Below, piece after piece: positions 52,772-61,291 of a stretch of 64,000 nucleotides of DNA. A model generated the notes under the pieces. It did no database searches, had not been told where the DNA came from, and worked only from the letters and a program-made list of their open reading frames with translations. Numbering within the stretch: position 1 is the first letter of the stretch; every line of letters begins with the position of its first letter. Source of the stretch: Paenibacillus algorifonticola (GTDB taxonomy: Bacteria > Bacillota > Bacilli > Paenibacillales > Paenibacillaceae); assembly GCF_000971975.1 (NCBI RefSeq), contig NZ_LAQO01000001.1, positions 434,001 through 498,000 of the forward strand, read 5' to 3'. Position numbers and translations under genes: made by a program.

Positions 52772-53008
52772 CTAAAATAGCTTGAGTTGCTCCGAATCTT
52801 TTTCCCGAACCCACCCATTATCAACCCAATGCTTAGGAGCTTTTTTTCTCCATTGCTTATCAACCGGCTTCTTTAGTCCAAATTGATTTACAGCATTGTC
52901 GGTATAAACCCATTCCGATTCTGCCTCTACAGTAGGAGGATGTTCGTTAACATAAATAGTCGCGTTTTCTCTCTCTGGCTGGAATGGCACGTAAATGAGT
53001 GTTGCCAT
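52772..53008 (-). CDS. Small phage protein of unknown function
   Basis: 78 residues, MATLIYVPFQPERENATIYV onward, with KKPVDKQWRKKAPKHWVDNG and an acidic/aliphatic tail EQLKLF. A strong AAGGAGG site precedes ATG 53008. Unrecognised; between the Dam-type methylase and the dUTPase. Confidence 0.62.
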   Translation of the reverse strand: MATLIYVPFQPERENATIYVNEHPPTVEAESEWVYTDNAVNQFGLKKPVDKQWRKKAPKHWVDNGWVREKDSEQLKLF

Positions 53009-53041
53009 CGTGTGTCCGCCTCCTTTCCCCTCTATAGGGGG

Positions 53042-53839
53042 TTAAAATAAACTCTGCTGCCCATATTGAGCTGCTATTGGGTTTATCCAAAGGACTTCGA
53101 TACGAGAACGACCCGCTTCTGCCGTTACAGCCTTTGTTTCTCGGCTCCAATCTCGCAATTTGTCGTTATACATCGGATGGTCATACCCCGATAGGAGTAC
53201 CGGACCAGGATGAGCAATCAACGCTTCGAGCAATTCCTCGTGGTCAGCATCGTTCATTTCGTGCTTGTACATCCGTTTACTTCGAGTTGAGAGCAAGTAA
53301 GGCGGATCAGCGTAAAGCAGAACCTCGGGCCGCTTGTATCGTTCCAACAACTTCCCCGCAGGCTGACACTCAATCTGCACATTACGTAGCCGGTCTGTCA
53401 CCTGCATTATTTTGTCCGGAAGCTTCTGCCAATCCTTCGCTGGATGTGGTGCATTTAAGTCGATAATATGTCGCCATCCGGTTCGGTCACTCGTTTTCCC
53501 GCCTCTTGCCATCCAACAGCGGACTAGAAAACGGCGGGCTCTCTCTATGTCTGAACCTTCCGAATCATAGCCTTTGTAGTATTCAGCCCTTGCATATGGA
53601 GTCCAGTGAATAAGTCTGGCCAGTTCCTCTGGTTGATCTCTAATTATTCGAAAAAGGTTTGAAACTTCTCCGTCCAGGTCGTTCACCGTCTCCAATATGG
53701 AACGGTCTTTGTTGAACAACACCGCCCCGCTGCCAAAGTACGGCTCCAGATACGTCGTATGCGGCGGCATATGGCTGATAATCCAGTCCGCCATACTCCA
53801 TTTGCTGCCGGGGTAGTGTAAGATGCGCGGTGCGCTCAT
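53042..53839 (-). CDS. DNA adenine N6-methyltransferase (D12/Dam class)
   Basis: 265 residues. FxGxG motif RILHYPGSKWSMADWII and YLEPYFGSGAVLFNK bind S-adenosylmethionine; catalytic ADPPYLLSTRS supplies DPPY. It methylates adenine in a short DNA site, likely protecting phage DNA from host restriction. GAGGAGG precedes ATG 53839. No restriction partner lies nearby, so it is an orphan enzyme. Confidence 0.93.
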   Translation of the reverse strand: MSAPRILHYPGSKWSMADWIISHMPPHTTYLEPYFGSGAVLFNKDRSILETVNDLDGEVSNLFRIIRDQPEELARLIHWTPYARAEYYKGYDSEGSDIERARRFLVRCWMARGGKTSDRTGWRHIIDLNAPHPAKDWQKLPDKIMQVTDRLRNVQIECQPAGKLLERYKRPEVLLYADPPYLLSTRSKRMYKHEMNDADHEELLEALIAHPGPVLLSGYDHPMYNDKLRDWSRETKAVTAEAGRSRIEVLWINPIAAQYGQQSLF

Positions 53840-53868
53840 GTGTGTCCTCCTCTCCTCTATAAGGGGGT

Positions 53869-54048
53869 TTACTCAACCTCTACAGTGCCTTTAATCACTG
53901 GAAGCAGCCTTTCCAGCTTGTCGATAAGATGATCATAGTCCTTGATGTCAAAAGACCCGTTTTCATCTACCGCTAAATCGTCGTGTACATTCTCAAGTCC
54001 GAGCCTAATTCCAGTTAACAGGCGACTTAGTTCTGCTTTTGTAATCAT
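53869..54048 (-). CDS. Small phage protein of unknown function
   Basis: 59 residues, MITKAELSRLLTGIRLGLEN onward, mostly helical and acidic. GAGAGGAGG lies ten bases before ATG 54048; an upstream in-frame ATG has no site. Unrecognised. Confidence 0.6.
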   Translation of the reverse strand: MITKAELSRLLTGIRLGLENVHDDLAVDENGSFDIKDYDHLIDKLERLLPVIKGTVEVE

Positions 54049-54092
54049 TTTGGTGTGTCCTCCTCTCTGTATGGAGCTATACCAGCCCACGA

Positions 54093-54464
54093 TTATTCAG
54101 ATTCCCTGCAATCAGCGCACAGTTCCTGAGCAGTCAGCACAGTGCAGCGGACGCATCTTCTAATTGCCCCCATTATCTTAGCGTCCTCAAGGATGCTGCA
54201 AAATTCTATCTCTAACTGCTCAATCTCCTTTTCCAGCTCCATAGCCTTATGTGCCGTTAAAAGCGCGACCTGCTTCACAGGTGTTTCATATTCCATAAAC
54301 ACACTGCGGTCTTCTTTTTTCTGGGAAATCAACTGCGCCCACAAATGAAAATTATCCAAAACGATCTGTTTCGGCTCTGTACGATTCTCATAGACTGGCG
54401 TAGTGTAGCGAGCGTCTACCTTTTCTGCTCCAACAGTTTCTTGTTGCTTCATTTTTCCCGTCAT
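54093..54464 (-). CDS. Phage protein with C-terminal Cys pairs
   Basis: 123 residues. A helical middle (ALLTAHKAMELEKEIEQLEI) is followed by RRCVRCTVLTAQELCADCRE, two CxxC pairs that could bind one zinc. ATG 54464 follows GAGGAGAG. Not recognised; lies between the C5 methylase and small genes. Confidence 0.6.
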   Translation of the reverse strand: MTGKMKQQETVGAEKVDARYTTPVYENRTEPKQIVLDNFHLWAQLISQKKEDRSVFMEYETPVKQVALLTAHKAMELEKEIEQLEIEFCSILEDAKIMGAIRRCVRCTVLTAQELCADCRESE

Positions 54465-54522
54465 CTAAAACACTCTCCTCATATTTGGGTATGGAGCTAT
54501 AGGGGTTATCATCCCTATAGCC

Positions 54523-56232
54523 CTAAATCGACAATTGAAGCTGCCCTGCCGGCTGCTCGGCGTATCTTTCAAACGTCAGCACCTTGCCTGCTCCCACGCA
54601 TAATTCCGGCAGATTAGCCCGTACCAGCTCCGTTGCCATCGGTGGCGAAACTGAGTTTCCGCAGCGGGCCACCTGCGCTGATTTCGAGACCTTACTGCCA
54701 TCACCGTATTTGTCGATAACATAATTTTCTGGGAAGCCCTGTGCTGCGAATAGTTCGTGCGGCTCGAGCATCCGCATGCCGATATCAACGATCTGATAGT
54801 CGACACCGTGCACCGTTACCAGCCCAAAGCGGTCATGCGTCGGCACCGTATTAAGTGGCTGCCGAACGTCCTGCCCTACGCTTGTCCCGTTGTACTGCGT
54901 GAGGAATGCCCGCACCTCGCCGACATGCAACCCGCCCGCCGTAATTGTTGGCATAGGCTCCGTTACTGGTTGCCCGTCCTGACAAGTGCCGCGTAGCTTA
55001 ACCAAGTGACTCGTAACAATGGCGTTATGATCTACCGTTGTCACGGTCGGCAGCGGATCATCCAAGCTTGCGCCTGGTCCGTTGTAATTTCCGCCGTAAT
55101 GCTTCGCGAGGAATGCAGCCACAACAGCGTGCTTCCTGCCGCCGGACACCACTGTTCCCAGCGGCTTATGCAAGCCTGGTACTCGCGGCGCTTGCCCCGG
55201 CCCCTCCCCATAACCAATCTCAATCAAAGTCGGGTTAATCAGAAGATGCTCGGCCTTGGTCGTGATGGTCGTAAGCGGCTTGTCCATGTCATAGGAAAGG
55301 CGGTCGCCTCCGAATCCAGTCTGACCAATGCGGGCTATGCAAGGTGTTACAATTCCCCAGCCATTTTTTGCTGTTATGGTTTGCAAAGGCTCATCGAGCG
55401 GCTGGCCCCTAAACTGCTCGCCGTGATGATTGACCTTGATAATGTATGGAGCGATGTACGGCTGATCCGCCTCAATGACATATCGCTGTATGCCGCGGGC
55501 GATCCGCCGCAGCGTGTTATCTGCCAATGGTTTTTTGCGCTCGAAGATGCTTGGGCACGGAATGGACCAGTCAATTATTTCAGCTGCCGTGCGCCAAGGC
55601 TGCAGCTTCCCAGCCAATACCTCCGGGCTATCCGGTGCGCCATGGGTCGGCTCAGGCCAAACAATAGGCTGCCCATCGCAGCGCGCTATGAGGAACAGCC
55701 GCTTGCGGATCGTCGGCGCTCCATAATCACAAGCCCGCAGCTCACGCCACTCAACAACGTATCCCAGCCGCCGTAAGGCATTTACAAAGCTTCGGAATGT
55801 CCGCCCCTTCTGCGCGGGATCAGGATACCAACCTCGCTGGTCTAACTTGAGCGGCCCCCATGTCGTAAATTCCTCCACGTTTTCCAGCATTATCACGCGG
55901 GGTTTAACCGTAGCAGCCCAGCGTACAGCAACCCAAGCAAGGCCACGAATCGTCTTTTCGACTGGCTTGCTCCCTTTTGCTTTGCTGAAATGTTTGCAGT
56001 CTGGAGAAAACCATGCCAGACCAACTGGTCTACCAGCGCATACAACACGGGGATCGACTTTCCATACATCATCTTGGTAATGAACCGTATCAGGATGATT
56101 AGCTTCATGCATCGCAATGGCAGCTGGGTCATGGTTAATTGCAATATCCACGCTGCGGCCTGTCGCCAACTCAATTCCCGTACTGGCTCCCCCGCCGCCC
56201 GCAAAATTATCTATTATGATTTCAGTGTTCAA
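54523..56232 (-). CDS. DNA cytosine C5-methyltransferase
   Basis: 569 residues from TTG 56232, which overlaps the upstream stop (TTGA) and lies four bases after GAGGTGG. Motif I DNFAGGGGASTGIELATG, motif IV with SPDCKHFSKAKG in place of the usual GPPCQxFS, motif VI MLENVEEF and motif VIII RKRLFLIARC are present. The C-terminal block GNSVSPPMATELV closes the fold. Cys of SPDC is the likely nucleophile. It probably protects phage DNA. A long recognition region (about 200-450) hints at unusual specificity. Confidence 0.93.
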   Translation of the reverse strand: MNTEIIIDNFAGGGGASTGIELATGRSVDIAINHDPAAIAMHEANHPDTVHYQDDVWKVDPRVVCAGRPVGLAWFSPDCKHFSKAKGSKPVEKTIRGLAWVAVRWAATVKPRVIMLENVEEFTTWGPLKLDQRGWYPDPAQKGRTFRSFVNALRRLGYVVEWRELRACDYGAPTIRKRLFLIARCDGQPIVWPEPTHGAPDSPEVLAGKLQPWRTAAEIIDWSIPCPSIFERKKPLADNTLRRIARGIQRYVIEADQPYIAPYIIKVNHHGEQFRGQPLDEPLQTITAKNGWGIVTPCIARIGQTGFGGDRLSYDMDKPLTTITTKAEHLLINPTLIEIGYGEGPGQAPRVPGLHKPLGTVVSGGRKHAVVAAFLAKHYGGNYNGPGASLDDPLPTVTTVDHNAIVTSHLVKLRGTCQDGQPVTEPMPTITAGGLHVGEVRAFLTQYNGTSVGQDVRQPLNTVPTHDRFGLVTVHGVDYQIVDIGMRMLEPHELFAAQGFPENYVIDKYGDGSKVSKSAQVARCGNSVSPPMATELVRANLPELCVGAGKVLTFERYAEQPAGQLQLSI

Positions 56233-56402
56233 TGGTCCACCTCTTTCCTTTTAGCCGGCCCCCACGTCATCATGTCCCGCTCCCTCGGCGCTGGCATCCG
56301 CTCAAACTCCTCGGCTGTCATTTGCCGCGTTACTATCTCTCCCGCTCCTTTGTCTGCCTTGTCCGTTTTATGTCGCGGTACGGGGCGTAAGCGGCGGGTC
56401 AT
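56229..56402 (-). CDS. 57-residue phage protein coupled to the C5 methylase
   Basis: ATG 56402 overlaps the upstream stop as ATGA, and its TGA overlaps the methylase TTG. The product MTRRLRPVPRHKTDKADKGA then TAEEFERMPAPRERD and AKRKEVDH is strongly charged, with a basic start. Coupling at both ends argues it is translated. Unrecognised. Confidence 0.68.
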   Translation of the reverse strand: MTRRLRPVPRHKTDKADKGAGEIVTRQMTAEEFERMPAPRERDMMTWGPAKRKEVDH

Positions 56403-56578
56403 CGTGGGTACACTCGCTTTATCTGTTGCTGCAGCCTGCTGTGCAATTGCTTATCCGGGCGAAGTTGCTGGTTCTGCTCAGCTGCCCTTGCAATGTCTGA
56501 CAACCGCGCCTGGCTGTCATGGTAGATGATCGTCAGCAGCTCCGTTTCGCTGGCCTTCGACATGTCTATTGGCTTCAT
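56399..56578 (-). CDS. 59-residue phage protein of unknown function
   Basis: ATG 56578 (MKPIDMSKASETELLTIIYH) is five bases after AAAGGGTGG; two codons further upstream are possible. SQARLSDIARAAEQNQQLRP is helical. It overlaps the next gene by four bases. Unrecognised. Confidence 0.6.
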   Translation of the reverse strand: MKPIDMSKASETELLTIIYHDSQARLSDIARAAEQNQQLRPDKQLHSRLQQQIKRVYPR

Positions 56579-56656
56579 ATTGACCACCCTTTCGGAGCTG
56601 GCACCCTGAAAAATGGCAGCACGAGGCCACTAACCGAGCGCCAGCGCGGTTATTTT

Positions 56657-57208
56657 CTAATTAGCAGCAGCCTTTTTGAGTTTGTTTTCCTCTCGCTTCT
56701 TAATGGCGTATTCTTCAATCGTGATCCATCCACCGAACTTGACAACGTATTTCATGACCACCAACGGCGGAAGGTCGGGGTTGGTGTAATCAAACATTTT
56801 CCGCTTGATTGGGAATTTTTGATCCTCAGCCCCTTTGACGTCGAACAACACAACCTTGCCGCTGAAATACGTAACCTTGAAGTCAGGGGAATAAGTGATT
56901 TCCCGATGCTTCATTCCTTCTTTCTCGAATTTCGGTTGCAACACATATTTCGGCTGAAATTCAACGAATACCGATTGTTCCTCTACCAGCGGCAGCAATT
57001 GATCTCGGTAAAACCGAGCTTCTAGCGATGAGTCGAAAATGATGAATGATTCCTTGTCATACCCGAATTCCTTCATATCTTTTACTTGCTGGCTTGTAAG
57101 CTTGACTATCGTTTTCTTTCCCAGATCAAGCAGCGCCTTCGTTGCGTTGTATTTGCTCTTAGGTTCACTGTTTGCAGCAGCCTTTGTCCCGAATCTAGCC
57201 ACGAGCAT
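56657..57208 (-). CDS. DUF1064 phage protein (endonuclease-like)
   Basis: 183 residues from ATG 57208, right after AAGGAGG; GTG 57202 is also possible. KYNATKALL, FDSSLEARFYRDQLLPLVEE and EITYSPDFKVTYFSGKVVLF-DVKG define DUF1064, with E in SLEARFY, D in SPDF and D-x-K in FDVKG matching the restriction-endonuclease-like core. It may resolve Holliday junctions or nick DNA in phage recombination; inference from the fold. Confidence 0.82.
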   Translation of the reverse strand: MLVARFGTKAAANSEPKSKYNATKALLDLGKKTIVKLTSQQVKDMKEFGYDKESFIIFDSSLEARFYRDQLLPLVEEQSVFVEFQPKYVLQPKFEKEGMKHREITYSPDFKVTYFSGKVVLFDVKGAEDQKFPIKRKMFDYTNPDLPPLVVMKYVVKFGGWITIEEYAIKKREENKLKKAAAN

Positions 57209-57623
57209 CAGCCTCCTTTTCGCCAATCCATGGGCAAGTAGATTCAATCCAAGCAACAAGCCCCTGCGCGCTGCTGTCAAACATCGGCTCATAGTCGCGA
57301 ATCGCTTCTTCTAACGCTGAAAGCTTCCGTTCAGCGCTCGTGAATTCCGTCAGCTTGCTTTCTATGTCAGCCTCAATGCGGGCAATGTCCTCGTGCAGCC
57401 CCGTTAACGTTGTAGCTTCGGATTGCATGATCTTTATCCTAATCAAGCGATTCAACGCTGATTTTATGTCGGTGAAATACCCGATGTTCTTGCTAATTTC
57501 GACGCCCTTTTCACTTACTTTCCCGTTGTATTCCCGAATGATGAACTGCATTGAGTCCGATTCAAGGAAAAGCTTACCCTTTACCTCGCCGTCCGCGATT
57601 GTTTCGCCGATGAATACTTTCAT
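57195..57623 (-). CDS. Phage coiled-coil protein, unknown function
   Basis: 142 residues. A beta-rich N-terminus (MKVFIGETIADGEVKGKLFL) is followed by a long coiled coil (LHEDIARIEADIESKLTEFT) and a short tail with one Cys. Start overlaps the upstream stop (ATGA). No family recognised. Confidence 0.6.
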   Translation of the reverse strand: MKVFIGETIADGEVKGKLFLESDSMQFIIREYNGKVSEKGVEISKNIGYFTDIKSALNRLIRIKIMQSEATTLTGLHEDIARIEADIESKLTEFTSAERKLSALEEAIRDYEPMFDSSAQGLVAWIESTCPWIGEKEADARG

Positions 57624-58015
57624 TGCGAAGACGCCTCCTTCTCAGCCCGTTTATACTCCCTGATAAACTGCTTCACAACGCTGGTATGTGCCTCTCCGAA
57701 GCTTAAATGCTGCGTCCGGCTATTGCCATGAATCAGCATAAGAAAACCATCCTTGCGGGCCCGTATGACCTCATCAGGGCCTTTGGTGGGGTGTAGCTCC
57801 CACCCCGTTGCTTGCAGCCACGTTTTAAATTGTTCAAGTCGCGATTTATGCAGCATGTTTCTATTTGCCATTCCGGCACCTCCATATTTTTTATGTGTAG
57901 TCATCCGAGCTGGCAGCGTGAACACCTCGCCGATCACTTTGCCCCGCTCGTCGTGAATAATCTCCCAAGGCGTGTCTTGATAATAGGGATCGGGGTCCAG
58001 CTTGCGTTTATGCAT
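57620..58015 (-). CDS. Phage protein of unknown function
   Basis: 131 residues from ATG 58015 (MHKRKLDPDPYYQDTPWEII), after GGGAGGGG. A second half with NMLHKSRLEQFKTWLQATGW and EVIRARKDGFLMLIHGNSRT resembles a small nucleic-acid-binding or nuclease-like fold, but I cannot assign it. Immediately follows the DnaB gene. Confidence 0.6.
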   Translation of the reverse strand: MHKRKLDPDPYYQDTPWEIIHDERGKVIGEVFTLPARMTTHKKYGGAGMANRNMLHKSRLEQFKTWLQATGWELHPTKGPDEVIRARKDGFLMLIHGNSRTQHLSFGEAHTSVVKQFIREYKRAEKEASSQ

Positions 58016-58027
58016 GGTCACCCCTCC

Positions 58028-59437
58028 CTACCAGTTGTCGTCAACGGTCTGCTGCCGATCAAGATTGACCATTTTGCCGATATTTTTGAGATTCACCAAC
58101 TCGACCGTTCCGACCGGTCCGTTACGCTGCTTCGCGATTATGACCTCTATGATGTTTTTCTGACTTGTTTCCTTATCGTAATAATCAGCACGATAAAGGA
58201 AAGCGATAATGTCAGCGTCTTGCTCAATAGAGCCGGATTCCCGAAGATCGGACATCATCGGACGTTTGTTCTGCCGCTGCTCTACGCCACGACTGAGCTG
58301 CGACAGGGCGATTACTGGCACTTCCAGTTCGCGAGCTATTTGTTTCAATGTGCGAGAGATTTCTGAAACTTCCTGCTGGCGATCCTTTCCTTTCCCGTTA
58401 CCCTCTATAAGTTGCAGGTAGTCAATCAGGATCATGCTCAGGCCCTCTTCTTGTTTCAGCTTGCGGCATTTTGCTCGAATGTCTTGGGCTGTAACGGAAG
58501 GATCATCGAAAATTCGAATTTTCAAGTCGGCTATTTTACTAGCTGCCATGCCGAGTTTTTCCCAGTCATCCCCTTCGAAAAGACCTGACTTGATTTTTTC
58601 GGCATCAATTCCAGCCTCGGAAGAGATCATCCTACCTGTCAATTGATCGTCCGGCATTTCCAACGAGAACACAGCAATGTAATCTTTCACTACCGCTGCT
58701 GCATTTCTCGCAATATTCAGCATGAATGCCGTCTTACCAACCGAAGGGCGAGCGGCGACAATAATCAAGTCGCTTTTCTGAAATCCAGAGGTCATCTTAT
58801 CTAAATCAACGAAGCCCGATGGGATACCGGTTGTCCCTTTGCTTTCGTGTCTTGAAGCGTAACGACCCTCCAACTGCTCCCAAACCTTAAGGACGGATTC
58901 CTTCATTGTGATGGAAACTTTCTCAGGTTTATGTTCAGCCGTCAGCTTGCTCATGCGCTGTTCTACGAGAGCCACGAAGCCCGCCACGTCTTTGTTAAGG
59001 CTTGCGTGTTCCGCTAAATCCTTTGCAATCTGGAGCGTCTCACGGCGTAAATGCAACTCGCGCACCTTTTCAGCGTAAAACGTGATGTTTGCAGCAGTTG
59101 GCACAGCGCTCGCCAGCGATGACAAGTGAGATACGCCGCCCACCTTATCCAAAGTCTGAGACTCTTGGAGTTGCCCGACGACTGTTACAAGGTCAATAGG
59201 AACAGGAGGCTCTGTATTTGCGACTGCCTCTATTGCTTTGAAAATCAGCCTGTTCGGCTTAATGTAGAAGGAATCAGCCTGTAGCCTGCCGCGAACCTCA
59301 TCGTATGCCTCGCTTTTAAGCAGTAGCGCCCCAAGTACGGCGTTTTCCATCTCGTAGCTATGCGGTACAGCAGGTTCGTCCGGAGGAACTGGGAAAGGCG
59401 CTTCCGCTGGAGGAGCATCGTCGTAAGGCCAACTCAT
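58028..59437 (-). CDS. dnaB: Replicative DNA helicase, DnaB type
   Basis: 469 residues. N-terminal DnaB domain PHSYEMENAVLGALLLKSEA; RecA-like motor with Walker A VAARPSVGKTAFMLNIARNA, SLEMPDDQL, Walker B MILIDYLQLIEG and ALSQLSRGVEQRQNKRP. It unwinds DNA at the phage fork as a hexamer. Its ATG overlaps the loader stop (ATGA). Together with the O-like initiator and G39P-like loader it makes a complete helicase-loading set. Confidence 0.95.
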   Translation of the reverse strand: MSWPYDDAPPAEAPFPVPPDEPAVPHSYEMENAVLGALLLKSEAYDEVRGRLQADSFYIKPNRLIFKAIEAVANTEPPVPIDLVTVVGQLQESQTLDKVGGVSHLSSLASAVPTAANITFYAEKVRELHLRRETLQIAKDLAEHASLNKDVAGFVALVEQRMSKLTAEHKPEKVSITMKESVLKVWEQLEGRYASRHESKGTTGIPSGFVDLDKMTSGFQKSDLIIVAARPSVGKTAFMLNIARNAAAVVKDYIAVFSLEMPDDQLTGRMISSEAGIDAEKIKSGLFEGDDWEKLGMAASKIADLKIRIFDDPSVTAQDIRAKCRKLKQEEGLSMILIDYLQLIEGNGKGKDRQQEVSEISRTLKQIARELEVPVIALSQLSRGVEQRQNKRPMMSDLRESGSIEQDADIIAFLYRADYYDKETSQKNIIEVIIAKQRNGPVGTVELVNLKNIGKMVNLDRQQTVDDNW

Positions 59438-59796
59438 GCACCGTCACCACCCTTTGCTATTAGCCGCATAATATCTTGCCAGTAGCCTTCCGGCGGCTCC
59501 TTGGTGCTGCGTAGCCATTCATCACGGAGCGCGAATTGATGAGCCGCCTCCAGTTGCAGGTATCTTTCATTCGTGCTCTGCAAATCGTTCCTGATTAAAT
59601 CAGCTGGAACGGGGAAACGGAAACGCTCATTGTCAATATGAATGTTCAGGTTCCGCAGCGCCCTCCCTGCATCAATAGGTGCCAGGCGCTCAACCCATAC
59701 CTCGAACACTCCGGGGTCCTGCTTTAAATCCGGCGCTCTATTCGGGTAGGCGTTCGCCGCCTTCGCGAAGAGTAAGCCCACTTGCTTCCTGTCCAC
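59434..59796 (-). CDS. Replicative helicase loader (G39P-like)
   Basis: 120 residues from GTG 59796 (VDRKQVGLLFAKAANAYPNR), preceded by GGCGGTGG; GTG 59805 is an alternative. The start, the block DPGVFEVWVERLAPIDAGRA and NERFRFPVPADLI resemble G39P of phage SPP1, which carries DnaB-type helicase to the initiator. It overlaps the end of the O-like gene by 59 bases in another frame and is coupled to dnaB. Confidence 0.75.
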   Translation of the reverse strand: MDRKQVGLLFAKAANAYPNRAPDLKQDPGVFEVWVERLAPIDAGRALRNLNIHIDNERFRFPVPADLIRNDLQSTNERYLQLEAAHQFALRDEWLRSTKEPPEGYWQDIMRLIAKGGDGA

Positions 59797-60631
59797 CAAA
59801 ACCACCGCCAATCTGCTGCTGCAGGAAGTCCATTGTCGAACCAAGTTTCGATTGTCCCACCGCCGCCAACCCTTCCGGATCGACTCGCGGGTAATCTTCA
59901 TATTTCTTTTGATTGATATAGGTAGAAGGGTGAGGAATATATGATGTCTTTGTTTTTAATAGAATGCATGTATCTGCAAAATGCTTTGTATTGGTAATAA
60001 CAAGATCGGGGTCAAAGGTTTCATCTTTGCATTTCCTAATCCATATCGTTTTGGCATAAGGTTTTGCAATCTTTCTGGGGTATAAAGAATAGAAGGTTTC
60101 AAACATCATCTCTTTTTCTTTAATACTTTTATTTAAAGAAAGATCTTTTTCTTTATATAGGGGTGGAAAAGCACCCCCCGAAACACTACTTGGAGGGGTG
60201 GAATCGTACCCCTCGGAGGGGTGGAATCCCAACCCCCTACCTTGATCATCTTGAGGGGTGGAATCCTGCCCCCCGAATAAGTCCAGTTGCTCTGTCATCG
60301 ACTCACCACTTTTCTGAATGGTCCATTCCTCGTAATTTTTATTGAAGGCGAGCTTTCTCCCGTCCGTGCTGGTTTCCTTTTGGGTCACGATCAAAACTTT
60401 GTTCTTAATGAGTGCTGTCACTTCCGTTTTGACCGTACTTTCCGAGAGGCCCGTCACTTCTTGGAGGAAGGTTCTCGCAAATTCGTGATCCTTGCGACTG
60501 TATCCGTATGTCAGCCGCCAAACCTTCATAATGATTCGCAACTGCGAGCCATTGAATTTGTACTGGCATATCTCATCCAGAATCTCGTTGGCGACCGCTG
60601 TAAATCCGTTTTCCTTCTGGGGTGCTGCCAT
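59738..60631 (-). CDS. Phage replication initiator (lambda O-like)
   Basis: 297 residues. FTAVANEILDEICQYKFNGS, MKVWRLTYGYSRKDHEFART and EVTGLSESTVKTEVTALIKN form the Phage_rep_O winged helix, which binds iterons. A low-complexity middle (about 110-160, DSTPQDDQGRGLGF, DSTPPSSVSGG) is the translated iteron region. The C-terminal part, FYSLYPRKIAKPYAKTIWIR, resembles the helicase-contact domain. ATG 60631 follows AGGTGAGGGG. It initiates phage replication. Confidence 0.85.
   Translation of the reverse strand: MAAPQKENGFTAVANEILDEICQYKFNGSQLRIIMKVWRLTYGYSRKDHEFARTFLQEVTGLSESTVKTEVTALIKNKVLIVTQKETSTDGRKLAFNKNYEEWTIQKSGESMTEQLDLFGGQDSTPQDDQGRGLGFHPSEGYDSTPPSSVSGGAFPPLYKEKDLSLNKSIKEKEMMFETFYSLYPRKIAKPYAKTIWIRKCKDETFDPDLVITNTKHFADTCILLKTKTSYIPHPSTYINQKKYEDYPRVDPEGLAAVGQSKLGSTMDFLQQQIGGGFGGQEASGLTLREGGERLPE
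60155..60276. repeat. Four iterons inside the O-like gene: candidate phage origin
   Basis: AGGGGTGGAA occurs at 60159, 60194, 60217 and 60254; three copies extend to AGGGGTGGAATC. Each is followed 6-10 bases later by a CCCC block, so each is also a short dyad. To the left, 60085-60158 is an A+T-rich, strand-asymmetric stretch. Four iterons beside an A+T-rich segment inside the initiator gene is the design of the lambda origin. Confidence 0.7.
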
Positions 60632-60643
60632 CCCCTCACCTGC

Positions 60644-61291
60644 TTATCGTTTATAAAGCTTGTCAAGCGCTTTGGCTTTGTCTACAGCGTTACCGGGACC
60701 CGTGAGGATTTTAATAGCGCCATCCCATAGCGCCTTACTTTTGTTATCTATGGTGTAGCCATTTACAAGGGCTGACATCAGCTTGTCATAGTGGTCAGCG
60801 GCGTAGTCCCTAAGCGCTTCTCTCCATAAAGGGACATGCGTGCCTAAATCATCATTCATAATGTCGCGGTTGCTGTATAACATATTTCTCGCGTGATTGA
60901 TTCCATCTGCGACAAGCCAAGGCAATTTCACTTTGTTGGACTCCATCGCTATTTCATGATGGCGATACGTCCATTCGTGTTTCTTCTGCCAGCTCTGGAT
61001 TTCCTGTGCAGCAATTGCAAGCCGGTCCGCAGTGTTATGCAATTCCCCGCGCAGCTGCTCGTTGTCTTCCTGCGCCTGCTGCAAGTCTGCTTGGAGCGCG
61101 TTGTACTCCTCGGCGCTGTAGGTTGGGGCGTCGGGAAGAATGATTGCCATGCTAATCGGCAGTTCTTTACCCGCATGCTCCCCGTTAGTAATTTGATAGA
61201 AACGCTCATTATCTGGATGGATGCGTGCTTCGTGAACGCTGGCATTAGGAATGAATGAATTAGGTTTTGGCGATAGAATGCGTATTTTCAA
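60644..61291 (-). CDS. Phage protein with coiled coil, unknown function
   Basis: 215 residues. The start is TTG 61291, immediately after the upstream TAA and eight bases from GGAGG. A beta-rich N-terminus (KPNSFIPNASVHEARIHPDN) and a coiled coil (QADLQQAQEDNEQLRGELHN) precede a helical part ending KALDKLYKR. No family recognised. Confidence 0.6.
   Translation of the reverse strand: MKIRILSPKPNSFIPNASVHEARIHPDNERFYQITNGEHAGKELPISMAIILPDAPTYSAEEYNALQADLQQAQEDNEQLRGELHNTADRLAIAAQEIQSWQKKHEWTYRHHEIAMESNKVKLPWLVADGINHARNMLYSNRDIMNDDLGTHVPLWREALRDYAADHYDKLMSALVNGYTIDNKSKALWDGAIKILTGPGNAVDKAKALDKLYKR

Noticed and set aside
55006..55776. 256-residue plus-strand open frame
   Set aside because: It is antisense to the C5-methyltransferase, lacks a ribosome site and resembles no family; the methylase motifs on the other strand are unambiguous.
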